A DNA stretch of 64,000 bases, taken from the NCBI RefSeq assembly GCF_001816145.1, contig NZ_MDZB01000164.1, forward strand, positions 1 to 64,000, given 5' to 3'. The notes beneath the pieces were generated by a model. It saw only the letters and a list, made by a program, of their open reading frames with translations. It searched no databases and was not told the origin of the DNA. Position 1 is the stretch's first letter, and each line of letters starts with the position of its first letter. The translations under genes and the position numbers were made by a program. This document shows, in pieces, positions 25,113 to 33,369 of this stretch. The DNA is from Hymenobacter lapidarius. Lineage in GTDB: Bacteria; Bacteroidota; Bacteroidia; Cytophagales; Hymenobacteraceae.

Positions 25113-25407
25113 GTAGCGGGTGTAATCGAGCGGGAATAAATCAGCGTGAAAGCGGCGCCGGAATGGTCCCGAGGCCGCGCTGCCTACCAAGACGGACCGG
25201 GCCCGGCGCGGGTTGCGGCGGCAGGTGTCGCGCAAGGCCACAGGGCCACCGTTGCAGCCATGAACACGGTACAGCCTGGCCCAGCTAGGGCGGCCGGGTG
25301 GCGCGGGGCAGAAAGATGCCGTTCTATTTTAGAAACAGCCGCTTTCAACGAAACGAAACACCGCGGTTTTCAGTTATTATCCGCTACCCCACGCGGCCTT
25401 TCCTGCG
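25113..25407. other. Divergent intergenic region
   Basis: About 300 nt between the unknown minus-strand gene and clpS. Part may encode the true N-terminus of the minus gene. Apart from the clpS promoter box at its right end I see no repeat, RNA or further gene. Confidence 0.4.
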
Positions 25408-25415
25408 TAATTTTG
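25408..25415 (+). promoter_or_regulatory. Start-proximal promoter box of clpS
   Basis: TAATTTTG fits TAnnTTTG and lies only four nt (CTCT) before the clpS ATG, predicting a leaderless transcript. Confidence 0.5.
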
Positions 25416-25419
25416 CTCT

Positions 25420-25701
25420 ATGAACACCCGCCCGCAAATTGAGAGAGACGAGGACGTCCTGCTGCTTGAAGAAGAAGCCGAGCTGCGCAACCTGGTTGTG
25501 TACAACGATGAAGTCAACACCTTCGACCACGTCATCAAAACGCTCATTGACGTGTGCGGGCACCAGCCGGAGCAGGCCGAGCAGTGCACCCTGCTCATTC
25601 ATTACAAGGGGAAATGCGCCGTTAAAATAGGCACCTACGAGGAGCTGGAGCCCCTTTGCACCGCCATTCATGACCGCGGCATTTCGGCCGAGGTGATTTA
25701 A
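25420..25701 (+). CDS. clpS: ATP-dependent Clp protease adaptor ClpS
   Basis: A 93-residue adaptor that delivers N-degron substrates to ClpAP. The core reads LVVYNDEVNTFDHVIKTLID, then CTLLIHYKGKCAVKIGTYEE, matching ClpS, with the hydrophobic-pocket Asn-Asp-Glu motif near residue 28. The acidic N-terminal extension is flexible in the family. recR follows 107 nt downstream on the same strand with a palindromic repeat between. Confidence 0.93.
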   Translation: MNTRPQIERDEDVLLLEEEAELRNLVVYNDEVNTFDHVIKTLIDVCGHQPEQAEQCTLLIHYKGKCAVKIGTYEELEPLCTAIHDRGISAEVI

Positions 25702-25704
25702 ATA

Positions 25705-25802
25705 AGCTGTTAGCTTTTAGCCAGTAGCTGGCAGCTTTTTGGGCAATTGGGCCGGGAAGCTGCTACGTGAAGCTAGTAGCTAACGGCTAAAAGCTAACAG
25801 CT
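25705..25802. repeat. Palindromic repeat family B, copy 2
   Basis: Perfect 18-nt arms AGCTGTTAGCTTTTAGCC (25705-25722) and its complement (25785-25802) frame a spacer that itself contains further AGCTG/CAGCT units. It starts four nt after the clpS stop and ends six nt before the recR ATG, filling the whole spacer. Confidence 0.75.
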
Positions 25803-25808
25803 GAATTA

Positions 25809-26420
25809 ATGGAGTTTCCCTCTAAACTGATTGAAAACGCGGTAGGCGAGTTGGCCCGGCTGCCCGGCATAGGCCGCAAAACCGCGTTGCGCCTGGCGTT
25901 GCACCTGCTTAAAGCCGAAATGGACACCACCGCTTCGCTGGCCGAAGCCCTGGCCAAGATGCGCTTTGAAATCACGTATTGCCGCACCTGCCACAGCATT
26001 TCCGACGCCGAGGAATGCGGCATCTGCGCCAACAAGCTGCGCGACCATAGCCTCGTCTGCGTGGTGTCGGACGTACGCGACGTTATCGCCATTGAAAATA
26101 CGGGCCAGTACAAAGGCGTTTACCATGTACTGGGCGGCGTTATTTCGCCCATTGAGGGCGTGGGTCCTTCCGATTTGCACATCGATTCGCTGGTGTCCCG
26201 CGCGGCCGAAGAGGAGTCGGAGGTGCGCGAGGTCATCCTCGCCATCAGCCCCACCATGGAGGGCGACACCACGGCGTTTTACCTCTCGCGCCGGTTGCGC
26301 GACCTGCCCCACGTGCACATCAGCACCATTGCCCGCGGCATTCCCATGGGCGGCGAGCTGGAATACGCCGACGAAATTACCCTGGGCCGTAGCATTGTGG
26401 ACCGTCTGCGCCAGAAATGA
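25809..26420 (+). CDS. recR: Recombination protein RecR
   Basis: A 203-residue DNA-binding protein of the RecFOR pathway for gap repair. The helix-hairpin-helix is LPGIGRKTALRLALHLL. The zinc finger uses CRTC and CGIC. The Toprim domain has VVSDVRDVIAIENTGQYKG and ISPTMEGDTTAFYL, and the end carries STIARGIPMGGELEYAD, a family hallmark. Length is normal. The start codon abuts repeat B2. Confidence 0.95.
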   Translation: MEFPSKLIENAVGELARLPGIGRKTALRLALHLLKAEMDTTASLAEALAKMRFEITYCRTCHSISDAEECGICANKLRDHSLVCVVSDVRDVIAIENTGQYKGVYHVLGGVISPIEGVGPSDLHIDSLVSRAAEEESEVREVILAISPTMEGDTTAFYLSRRLRDLPHVHISTIARGIPMGGELEYADEITLGRSIVDRLRQK

Positions 26421-26431
26421 GCCGTTGGCTT

Positions 26432-26526
26432 ACTAGCCGATAGCCGTTAGCTTTGTTGTTCTCACCTCATTGGTGCAGGCACCGGCTGCAAAAAGCTACT
26501 AGCTAGCAGCCAATAGCTAACAGCTA
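26432..26526. repeat. Palindromic repeat family B, copy 3
   Basis: The left part GATAGCCGTTAGCTTTG and right part CAATAGCTAACAGCTAAAAA form imperfect arms with the family-B core. The element fills the 110-nt spacer between recR and the GT2 gene and ends at about the GTG start codon of the latter. Confidence 0.55.
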
Positions 26527-26530
26527 AAAA

Positions 26531-28513
26531 GTGAAGCTCTCCGTCGTTATTGTCAATTACAACGTCTGCTATTTTCTGGAGCAGGCGCTGCTCTCGGTGC
26601 GGCGGGCGGTGGAGAAGCTAGGCCAGCCGGTGGAGGTTTTTGTGGTCGATAACAACTCCGTTGATGGCTCGGTGACGATGGTGAGGGCCCGGTTTCCGGA
26701 GGTGGTACTCATTACCAACCGCGACAACCCGGGCTTTTCCAAGGCCAACAACCAGGCCCTGCGGCGCGCTACCGGCGAGTACCAGCTGCTGCTGAATCCC
26801 GACACCGTAGTGGAGGAAGACACCTTCCGGGCGTGCTGCGACTTTATGGATGCGCACCCCGACTGCGGGGGGCTGGGCGTGAAAATGCTGGACGGCCAGG
26901 GCCGGTTTCTACCCGAGAGCAAGCGCGCGCTGCCCACGCCCGCGGTGGCGTTCTACAAGATGTTTGGCCTGGCCAAGCTTATGCCTAAGTCGCGCACGTT
27001 TGGACGCTACCACTTGGGCTTCCTCAGCCCTGAAGAAACCCACGAGGTGGAGGTGCTGAGCGGCGCATTTATGCTGCTGCGCAAAGCGGCCCTGGACCAC
27101 ATCGGGCTGCTCGACGAAGCGTATTTCATGTACGGCGAGGACATTGACCTCTCGTACCGCCTTACCCAGGGTGGCTGGAAAAACTACTACTTCCCCGGCA
27201 CGCGCATCATTCACTACAAAGGCGAGAGCACGAAGCGCACCAGCGTCAACTTCGTGTTCGTGTTTTACCGGGCCATGGTCATCTTTGCCCGCAAGCACTT
27301 CGCGCCGGGTCGGGCCGGGTTGTTTTCGCTGCTGATAAATGCGGCCATCTGGCTGCGGGCCGGCGCGGCGCTGCTCGAGCGCCTGCTGCGGCGGGCGACC
27401 CCGCTGCTGCTCGACGCCGGCCTGATTTGGGTGGGCATGTACTTTTTGAAGTCTTATTGGGAAGACAACCACAAGTTTGTGCCCGGTAACTACCCGCCGC
27501 AGTACCTGACCGTGGCCGTGCCCGCTTACATCCTGGTTTGGCTGACTTCGGCCTACATCAGCGGCGCCTACGACCCGCCAGTGAAAACGTCGCGGGTGGT
27601 GCGCGGCATCTTCGTAGGTACGCTGCTGATTTCGGCCGCGTCTAACTTTCTGGACGCCTGGCGTTTTTCCAAGGCCCTGATTATTCTGGGCGGGGCCTGG
27701 GCGGTGGCGGCCGTGGTGGGGCGGCAGCTGGTGGCCCATTTTGCGAAGCACCGCAATCTGCGCCTGAGCGAGCGTCGGCCTAAAAACATTGCCATTGTGG
27801 GCTCCGGGCCCGAAAGCCGCCGCGTGCGTCACCTGCTGGAAGCGGCCGGCGTGCAGGCCCGCGTGATAGGCTACATCAGTGTGGCGCCCGTGGCCGTGCG
27901 CACCGAAACCCCGCTGGCCTCGCCGCTCCCCGAAGAGCCCCTGGGCGAGCTGCACCAGCTGGCCGACATTATCCGGCTATACGCACTGGATGAGCTCATT
28001 TTCTGTGGCAAAGACCTAGCGGCCAGCCAGATTATTGCCCTGATGCTCAGCCTGCCCAGCGAGCCGCCGGTGGCCTACAAAATTCTGCCCGAAGACAGCC
28101 AGTACATCATCGGCAGCAGCAGCAAAGACACGCCCGGCGACTACTACACCCTCGAAATTGCCCTCAACCTGTACAAGCCCCAGCAGGCGCGCGCCAAACG
28201 CCTGCTCGACCTGCTGAGCAGTGCCGGGCTGCTGCTGCTGGCGCCGGGTCTTGTCTGGTTTCAGGCGAGCAAAGGGCAGTATTTGCGCAACTGCCTGGCG
28301 GTGCTGCTGGGCACCCGCACCTGGGTGGGACTGCGCCACATGGCCCCCTCGGCCCGGGCGGTGCCGGCGGTGCTCTCGCCGGCCGATGCCGCGGTGTCGA
28401 GCACTCCGCTCAACGAAGTGACCAAGCGGCGGCTGGAGCTGCTGTATGCCAAGGACTACGAGCCCGGCATGGACCTGAGCGTGCTATGGCGGTGCTGGCG
28501 GCGGCTGGGGTAG
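26531..28513 (+). CDS. GT2 glycosyltransferase fused to a membrane/Rossmann region
   Basis: A 660-residue protein. Residues 1-240 are a family 2 glycosyltransferase: LSVVIVNYNV, VFVVDNNSVDGS, LLLNPDTVV and YGEDIDLSYR. About four or five hydrophobic helices follow (about 255-410). Next comes a nucleotide-binding strand KNIAIVGSGPESRRV, as in the N-terminal half of polyprenyl glycosylphosphotransferases. The tail has AKRLLDLLSSAGLLLLAPG and LLYAKDYEPGMDLSVLWRC, which look like a degenerate sugar-transferase domain without its catalytic core. It starts with GTG next to repeat B3. Probably works in cell-surface polysaccharide synthesis. Confidence 0.8.
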   Translation: MKLSVVIVNYNVCYFLEQALLSVRRAVEKLGQPVEVFVVDNNSVDGSVTMVRARFPEVVLITNRDNPGFSKANNQALRRATGEYQLLLNPDTVVEEDTFRACCDFMDAHPDCGGLGVKMLDGQGRFLPESKRALPTPAVAFYKMFGLAKLMPKSRTFGRYHLGFLSPEETHEVEVLSGAFMLLRKAALDHIGLLDEAYFMYGEDIDLSYRLTQGGWKNYYFPGTRIIHYKGESTKRTSVNFVFVFYRAMVIFARKHFAPGRAGLFSLLINAAIWLRAGAALLERLLRRATPLLLDAGLIWVGMYFLKSYWEDNHKFVPGNYPPQYLTVAVPAYILVWLTSAYISGAYDPPVKTSRVVRGIFVGTLLISAASNFLDAWRFSKALIILGGAWAVAAVVGRQLVAHFAKHRNLRLSERRPKNIAIVGSGPESRRVRHLLEAAGVQARVIGYISVAPVAVRTETPLASPLPEEPLGELHQLADIIRLYALDELIFCGKDLAASQIIALMLSLPSEPPVAYKILPEDSQYIIGSSSKDTPGDYYTLEIALNLYKPQQARAKRLLDLLSSAGLLLLAPGLVWFQASKGQYLRNCLAVLLGTRTWVGLRHMAPSARAVPAVLSPADAAVSSTPLNEVTKRRLELLYAKDYEPGMDLSVLWRCWRRLG

Positions 28514-28554
28514 GGAAGGAGGCAGGCGGGGCCGCGCCACCGGTGCCCGGCGCG

Positions 28555-28562
28555 TAGCTTTG
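28555..28562 (+). promoter_or_regulatory. TAnnTTTG promoter box of the aminotransferase gene
   Basis: TAGCTTTG lies 27 nt upstream of the ATG at 28590, so transcription would start around 28568 with a leader of about 20 nt. Confidence 0.5.
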
Positions 28563-28589
28563 CGGTCGAATTCTCCACTTCGCCTAATT

Positions 28590-29810
28590 ATGTCCAGCAC
28601 TGCCACCTTCGCGCCCGATTCGCCGCTCTCCGACCGCATTCAGGCCATGAACGAGTCGGCCACCATTGCCATGGCCAAGAAAAGCCGGGAATTCCTCGCC
28701 AAGGGCTTCGACGTTATCAACCTCAGCTTTGGCGAGCCCGACTTCCAGACCCCGCAGTACATTAAGGACGCGGCCAAGAAGGCGCTGGACGACGGCTACA
28801 CGTTCTACACGCCCGTGCCCGGCATTCCGGAGCTGCGCCAAGCCATCTGCGACAAATTCAAGCGCGACAACGACTTGGATTTTCTGCCCAACCAGATAGT
28901 GGTGAGCACCGGCGCTAAGCAGTCATTAGCCAATGCCGTGCTCAGCTTGGTGAACCCCGGCGACGAGGTAATCGTGTTTTCGCCCTACTGGGTGAGCTAC
29001 GAGGAGATGGTGAAGCTGGCCGAAGGCACCGCCGTGCCCTTGTCGGGCACGCTGGAAAACGACTACAAGGTGACGGCCGCGCAGCTCGAGGCCGCCATCA
29101 CGGAGCGCACCAAGCTCATCATGTATTCGTCGCCCTGCAACCCCACGGGGTCGGTGTTCAGCCGCGCCGAGCTGGGGGCCATTGCCGAAGTGCTGGCGCG
29201 GCACCCGCAGGTGTACGCCTTGGCCGATGAGATTTACGAGTACATCAACTTCGTGGGCGAGCACGTGAGCCTGGCGCAATTCCCGGCGGTGACGGACCGG
29301 GTGATTACCGTGAACGGCTTTTCCAAAGGCTACGCCATGACCGGCTGGCGCCTGGGCTACCTGGCCGCGCGCCTTGATATCGCCGCCGCCTGCGAGAAAA
29401 TGCAAAGCCAGGTGACGTCCGGCACGTGCTCCATCACTCAGCGCGCCGGGCTGGCGGCCCTGCAAGGGGGCCGGGCCTCGGCCGACGAAATGGTGGCCGC
29501 CTACCGCCGCCGCCGCGACCTTGTGTTGGATATTGTGCGCGACATTCCCGGCTTTAAAACGCCCACGCCCAGCGGCGCCTTCTACATTTTCCCGGAGGTA
29601 TCGGCCTATTTCGGCCGCACGGCGCCCGATGGCAGTACCATCGACAATTCGATGGATCTGGCCATGTACCTCCTCAACGATGCGCTGGTAGCTGCCGTGT
29701 CGGGCGACGCCTTCGGGGCGCCGGAGTGCATCCGCTTCAGCACCGCTGCCGCCGATGACAAGCTCGTGGAAGCGTTTCGGCGGGTAAAGGAAAGCCTGGC
29801 CAAGCTGTAG
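28590..29810 (+). CDS. Class I/II pyridoxal-phosphate aminotransferase (aspartate aminotransferase type)
   Basis: A 406-residue fold-type I PLP enzyme. It has SFGEPDFQTPQYI near the N-terminus, YSSPCNPTGSVF, YALADEIYEY and the PLP lysine in NGFSKGYAMTGWRLGY at about residue 245. The C-terminal arginine region reads ECIRFSTAAADDK. This matches the Iγ aspartate/prephenate aminotransferase group. The start at 28590 gives the usual short N-terminus (MSSTATFAPD). Its stop codon lies in the left arm of repeat C. Confidence 0.9.
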   Translation: MSSTATFAPDSPLSDRIQAMNESATIAMAKKSREFLAKGFDVINLSFGEPDFQTPQYIKDAAKKALDDGYTFYTPVPGIPELRQAICDKFKRDNDLDFLPNQIVVSTGAKQSLANAVLSLVNPGDEVIVFSPYWVSYEEMVKLAEGTAVPLSGTLENDYKVTAAQLEAAITERTKLIMYSSPCNPTGSVFSRAELGAIAEVLARHPQVYALADEIYEYINFVGEHVSLAQFPAVTDRVITVNGFSKGYAMTGWRLGYLAARLDIAAACEKMQSQVTSGTCSITQRAGLAALQGGRASADEMVAAYRRRRDLVLDIVRDIPGFKTPTPSGAFYIFPEVSAYFGRTAPDGSTIDNSMDLAMYLLNDALVAAVSGDAFGAPECIRFSTAAADDKLVEAFRRVKESLAKL

Positions 29811-29906
29811 GAACGTGCCTTGGCGCGTTCGGCGCCCTGCTCGGCTCTCTTGTGCCCATCCCACCATTGCCGTTCAACGATTGAACGCGCCAAGGCGCGT
29901 TCCTAC
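29807..29906. repeat. Palindromic element C spanning a stop codon and a promoter
   Basis: The 24-nt arms 29807-29830 and 29883-29906 are complementary except for one T-G pair. The left arm contains the TAG stop of the aminotransferase gene. The right arm enters the TACCTTTG promoter box of the next gene. The core GCGCCTTGGCGCGTTC is itself partly palindromic. Confidence 0.7.
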
Positions 29907-29911
29907 CTTTG
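29904..29911 (+). promoter_or_regulatory. Start-proximal promoter box inside repeat C
   Basis: TACCTTTG ends four nt before the ATG at 29916. Transcription should begin at or next to the start codon. Its first three bases belong to the repeat arm. Confidence 0.5.
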
Positions 29912-29915
29912 CAAC

Positions 29916-30914
29916 ATGCCCGTTGATTCCCTGACAACCCTTTTTGATAATTTCAACAACCTGCGCGTCCTCATTATTGGCGACGTAATGGTGGATGCTT
30001 ATGTGTGGGGCCGCGCCACGCGGCTCTCGCCCGAGGCGCCCGTACCCGTGGTGCACGTGGCCCGCACCGAAAACCGTTTGGGCGGGGCCGCAAACGTGGC
30101 TCTCAACGTGCAGGCGCTGGGAGCCACGCCGCTGCTCTGCGCCGTGATTGGGGCCGATGCCGGCGGCGACCAGCTCCTGCAGTTGCTGCATGAACAGCAG
30201 CTGGCTTCGGAAGGAATCATCCGCAGCTCCCACCGGCCCACCACGGTGAAGCAGCGCATCCTGGCCCACGGCCAGCAACTGCTGCGCATTGACTCGGAAG
30301 TGGAAACCGACCTGAATGACGACGAGCGCACGCAGCTGCTGGCCGCCTACGACGACCTACTGGACCGCGCCGATGTGGTGGTGTTCGAGGATTACGACAA
30401 GGGCGTGCTCAACGAAGCCATTATCACGGAGTGCATTGCGCGGGCGCGGCAGCGCAACATTCCCACGGTAGTAGACCCCAAAAAGAAGAATTTTCTGGCC
30501 TACCGCCACTGCACGCTCTTCAAGCCCAACCTGAAAGAGCTACGCGAAGGCCTGAAGCTGGAGTTTGGCGAGCCCACCACCGACCGGTTCGGTTTTGAGG
30601 CCGCCGTGGCCCGGCTGCGCGAGGAGCTTACGCCCGAAACGGTGTTGGTCACGCTCTCAGAACACGGCGTTTTTGCCCAGCAGGAGGAACAGAAAACCTA
30701 CCTGCCGGCGCATCTGCGCACCATTTCCGATGTGTCCGGCGCAGGGGACACCGTTATCAGCATTGCCGCGCTGTGCGTGGCCCTGGGGCAGCCGGCGGCG
30801 TTCACGGCCGCGCTGGCCAACCTGGGCGGCGGGCTGGTGTGCGAGCAGGTGGGCGTGGTGCCCGTGGAGAAACAGCGGCTGCTGAAAGAAGCGCAGGAAG
30901 CCGGGTTGCTGTAG
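29916..30914 (+). CDS. PfkB-family kinase, heptose-7-phosphate kinase-like (RfaE1)
   Basis: A 332-residue sugar kinase resembling the kinase domain of HldE/RfaE, which makes D-glycero-D-manno-heptose 1,7-bisphosphate for LPS. Visible are VLIIGDVMVDAYVWG, RLSPEAPVPVV, GGAANVALNVQALG and the PfkB catalytic motif DVSGAGDTVIS. The adenylyltransferase half of HldE is absent, so a separate gene would be needed. The start at 29916 is chosen over an upstream frame through repeat C. Confidence 0.88.
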   Translation: MPVDSLTTLFDNFNNLRVLIIGDVMVDAYVWGRATRLSPEAPVPVVHVARTENRLGGAANVALNVQALGATPLLCAVIGADAGGDQLLQLLHEQQLASEGIIRSSHRPTTVKQRILAHGQQLLRIDSEVETDLNDDERTQLLAAYDDLLDRADVVVFEDYDKGVLNEAIITECIARARQRNIPTVVDPKKKNFLAYRHCTLFKPNLKELREGLKLEFGEPTTDRFGFEAAVARLREELTPETVLVTLSEHGVFAQQEEQKTYLPAHLRTISDVSGAGDTVISIAALCVALGQPAAFTAALANLGGGLVCEQVGVVPVEKQRLLKEAQEAGLL

Positions 30915-30922
30915 CCTGGGTA

Positions 30923-31132
30923 TCAGGCCTTCTTCAAAAACTCGGTTTTGAGCACCATGGTGCTGCCGCCGGCCCGGCCCTCTATTTCGCCCGCGCTGTT
31001 GGTGAGGCGGATGTTTTTAACCACCGTGCCGCGCTTCAGGGTCAGGGAAGAACCTTTCACCTTGAGGTCTTTAATGAGGGTAACGGAGTCGCCTTCGGCA
31101 AGCAATGTGCCGTTGCTGTCTTTAACGTCCAT
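30923..31132 (-). CDS. PhnA/YjdM-domain protein, C-terminal domain only
   Basis: A 69-residue protein matching the C-terminal domain of E. coli YjdM (PhnA family): [33 protein letters not shown] and VLKTEFLKK. The N-terminal zinc ribbon of the longer form is missing. Despite its common name a role in phosphonate use is not established. It ends eight nt from the convergent kinase gene and follows a small membrane protein gene on the same strand. Confidence 0.85.
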   Translation of the reverse strand: MDVKDSNGTLLAEGDSVTLIKDLKVKGSSLTLKRGTVVKNIRLTNSAGEIEGRAGGSTMVLKTEFLKKA

Positions 31133-31163
31133 GGAAAAGGGGAGAAGTGGCGCTGGGCTGATG

Positions 31164-31352
31164 CTACCGGCGAAACAGCCAGAGGTAGAGAAGAAAAAAG
31201 ACGGGCGAAAGGCTGCCCAGCGAAATCAGCGCCACCATGAAGGTCTCCGTGCGCGTGCGCTCGGGCTTGCGCAGGAGCCACCGCCACATAAAAACCATCA
31301 GCACGAAGAGCGCGGCCAGCGTGAAATAAAAGGTGGAGCCGAATGCAGGCAT
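31164..31352 (-). CDS. Small two-helix membrane protein
   Basis: A 62-residue protein with hydrophobic helices at about residues 8-27 and 39-59, separated by a basic loop ([10 protein letters not shown]). Not recognised. It lies 51 nt after hemE and 31 nt before the PhnA-domain gene on the same strand, which supports it as a real operon member. Confidence 0.6.
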   Translation of the reverse strand: MPAFGSTFYFTLAALFVLMVFMWRWLLRKPERTRTETFMVALISLGSLSPVFFLLYLWLFRR

Positions 31353-31403
31353 TATCAGTTTCGAAATAGTGAGCAGCGGAAAGTCCTTGCGTTCGACTGT
31401 TTG

Positions 31404-32429
31404 TTACCCGCGCCAGGCCTTCACCGTGTCCACGAATACGCGCACGTTGTTCGGGTCGGTGTCGGGGTACACGCCGTGGCCGAGGTTGGCGATGTGCGGG
31501 CCGCCGGCAAACTTGCGGAGCATGGTCTCGGTAGCCTCTTTCACCTGTTCGGGCGTGCCGTAGAGGGCGCAGGGGTCGAGGTTGCCTTGCAGGGTCTTGT
31601 TGCCGGCTTGCAGGCGCACCTGGGCGGGGTCCTGGTTCCAGTCGAGGCCTATGGTGCGGCAGGACGTGGCGGCAAAATCCTCCACGGCCCACCAGGCGCC
31701 TTTGGCAAATACCGTGACGGGCACCAGCGGCGACAACGCCTCGGTGATTTCGGCGATGTAGCGGCTGGAAAATTCGCGGTAGTGGTCGGGCGGCAGGGTG
31801 CCAGCCCAGGAGTCGAATATCTGCACCACCTGAGCACCGGCGGCTACCTGCGCCTGTAGGTAGGCAATGGTGGTGGCCGTGATTTTGGCCAGCAGGCGGT
31901 GGGCCAGGGCGGGCTCGCGGTAGAGCATGCCGCGGGCTTTGCTGAAGGTTTTGGAGCCCGAGCCTTCTACCATGTAAGCCAGCAGCGTCCAAGGAGCGCC
32001 GGCGAAGCCGATGAGCGGCACGCGGCCATTGAGGGCTTTTTTGGTGATGCGCAGGGCTTCCAGCACGTAGCCGAGGCCTTCTTCAGGATCGGGCACGCGG
32101 AGCTTGTCCACGTCGGCCGCCGACTTGATGACTTCGGGGAACAGCGGGCCGCGGGCTTCCACCATTTCGTAGCGCAGGCCCATGGCATCTGGCACCACCA
32201 GAATGTCGGAAAAGATGATGGCGGCGTCCACGTCCAGCGCGTCGATGGGCTGGATGGTGACTTCGGCGGCTAGCTCGGGCGTTTCCACCAGCTCTTTGAA
32301 GCCGGAGAGACGGCCGCGCAGGGCACGGTATTCGGGGAGGATGCGGCCAGCCTGGCGCATCAGCCACACGGGGGTGCGTTCGGTGGCTTCGCCGCGGGCG
32401 GCACGGAGGAAAAGGTCGTTTTTTAGCAT
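31404..32429 (-). CDS. hemE: Uroporphyrinogen decarboxylase
   Basis: A 341-residue cytoplasmic enzyme converting uroporphyrinogen III to coproporphyrinogen III in heme synthesis. The signature [16 protein letters not shown] lies near residue 20. [14 protein letters not shown] provides the conserved aspartate, and [16 protein letters not shown] and the C-terminal [12 protein letters not shown] are typical. The ATG at 32429 is chosen; a TTG four codons upstream overlaps a promoter box. Other heme genes are not nearby. Confidence 0.95.
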   Translation of the reverse strand: MLKNDLFLRAARGEATERTPVWLMRQAGRILPEYRALRGRLSGFKELVETPELAAEVTIQPIDALDVDAAIIFSDILVVPDAMGLRYEMVEARGPLFPEVIKSAADVDKLRVPDPEEGLGYVLEALRITKKALNGRVPLIGFAGAPWTLLAYMVEGSGSKTFSKARGMLYREPALAHRLLAKITATTIAYLQAQVAAGAQVVQIFDSWAGTLPPDHYREFSSRYIAEITEALSPLVPVTVFAKGAWWAVEDFAATSCRTIGLDWNQDPAQVRLQAGNKTLQGNLDPCALYGTPEQVKEATETMLRKFAGGPHIANLGHGVYPDTDPNNVRVFVDTVKAWRG

Positions 32430-32438
32430 ATCGAAGGG

Positions 32439-32446
32439 CAAAGGTA
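32439..32446 (-). promoter_or_regulatory. Start-proximal promoter box of hemE
   Basis: TACCTTTG on the minus strand lies nine nt before the hemE ATG, predicting a leader of only a few nucleotides. Confidence 0.5.
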
Positions 32447-32633
32447 CGATGACCAGCCGCCGCGTGTTTACTCAGGCTCGAAGCAAAACGCCGCGTTGGC
32501 GCAGGCTGGCGTTTAAATAAGAATGTTGTGTCGGGCCAGGTAAAGCAGCCCGGCGGAGCGGAGTGGCTAATTGCCACTGCAGTAGCGTTGCCTCAACCCA
32601 TTCGGTTTGCCCGCTGGTTTGGTCAGTGAAGCC

Positions 32634-33254
32634 CTACCGCGTGAGTCCCGGAAAGAGGGCCGCAATGGCCGACGCGAAGAAATTGACCCCAATGGCCAGC
32701 GTGATGAAGCCGATGATGCGCGCCATGGCCGCCATGCCCGGCTTGCCCAGTACTTTGGTGAGGCGCAGTGAAAACAGCAGGATGATGAACGCCGCCAGGG
32801 CCACCAGCGCAAAGCCGGCCACGGTCATGGCTTTGTCCACGTACGTTGGGCGGATGAGGCCGATGCAAATGGCCATGGAGCCCGGCCCCGACAGCATTGG
32901 CATGGCCAGCGGCGTGAAGCTGATGTCGTCCTTGTGCTTGCTTTCTTCGAGCGCGGCGGGGCCCACCCGGTCGCGGTTGGCACCCGGCGTGAGCAGCTCA
33001 AACGCCGAGCGCATGAGCAGAATGCCGCCCGCTATGCGCAGGTGCTGGATGTTGATGCCAAAAAAATTGAGGATGTACTGGCCGCCAAAAAAAGCGACAC
33101 TGAGAATGGCCACCATGTAAATGCAGGCCCGCAGGGCCGTTTTGGCCCGGTCCGACGGCCGGTCATCGGCGGTGAGGGTAAGAAAAACCGGCATCGCCCC
33201 AAATGGATTGACGATGGAAAAGAGCGTGGTGAAGGTGGCGAGCAGAATTTCCAT
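32634..33254 (-). CDS. MarC-family integral membrane protein
   Basis: A 206-residue protein with about six hydrophobic helices. It has TLFSIVNPFGAMPVFLTLT at the N-terminus and SFTPLAMPMLSGPGSMAI in the middle, both hallmarks of the MarC/YchE family. The family was once linked to antibiotic resistance, but its role is unresolved. The start at 33254 puts the first helix at the N-terminus. It is divergent from purE. Confidence 0.9.
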   Translation of the reverse strand: MEILLATFTTLFSIVNPFGAMPVFLTLTADDRPSDRAKTALRACIYMVAILSVAFFGGQYILNFFGINIQHLRIAGGILLMRSAFELLTPGANRDRVGPAALEESKHKDDISFTPLAMPMLSGPGSMAICIGLIRPTYVDKAMTVAGFALVALAAFIILLFSLRLTKVLGKPGMAAMARIIGFITLAIGVNFFASAIAALFPGLTR

Positions 33255-33260
33255 AGCCCG

Positions 33261-33268
33261 CAAAGGTA
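33261..33268 (-). promoter_or_regulatory. Start-proximal promoter box of the marC-like gene
   Basis: TACCTTTG on the minus strand is separated from the ATG at 33254 by six nt, so the mRNA is probably leaderless or nearly so. Confidence 0.5.
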
Positions 33269-33369
33269 GGAGAAGCTTCGGGCTGAGTGGAAAAGTCTTA
33301 TTTTGCCGCTTCATCGGCGAAATTTTGAGCTCGGCCGTATGAAACCCGCTTTCCTTACGCTTCCCCTCC

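Noticed and set aside
30923..31132. Phosphonate metabolism locus suggested by the PhnA name
   Set aside because: Only the small C-terminal PhnA/YjdM domain is present, with no phn genes around; the name is historical.
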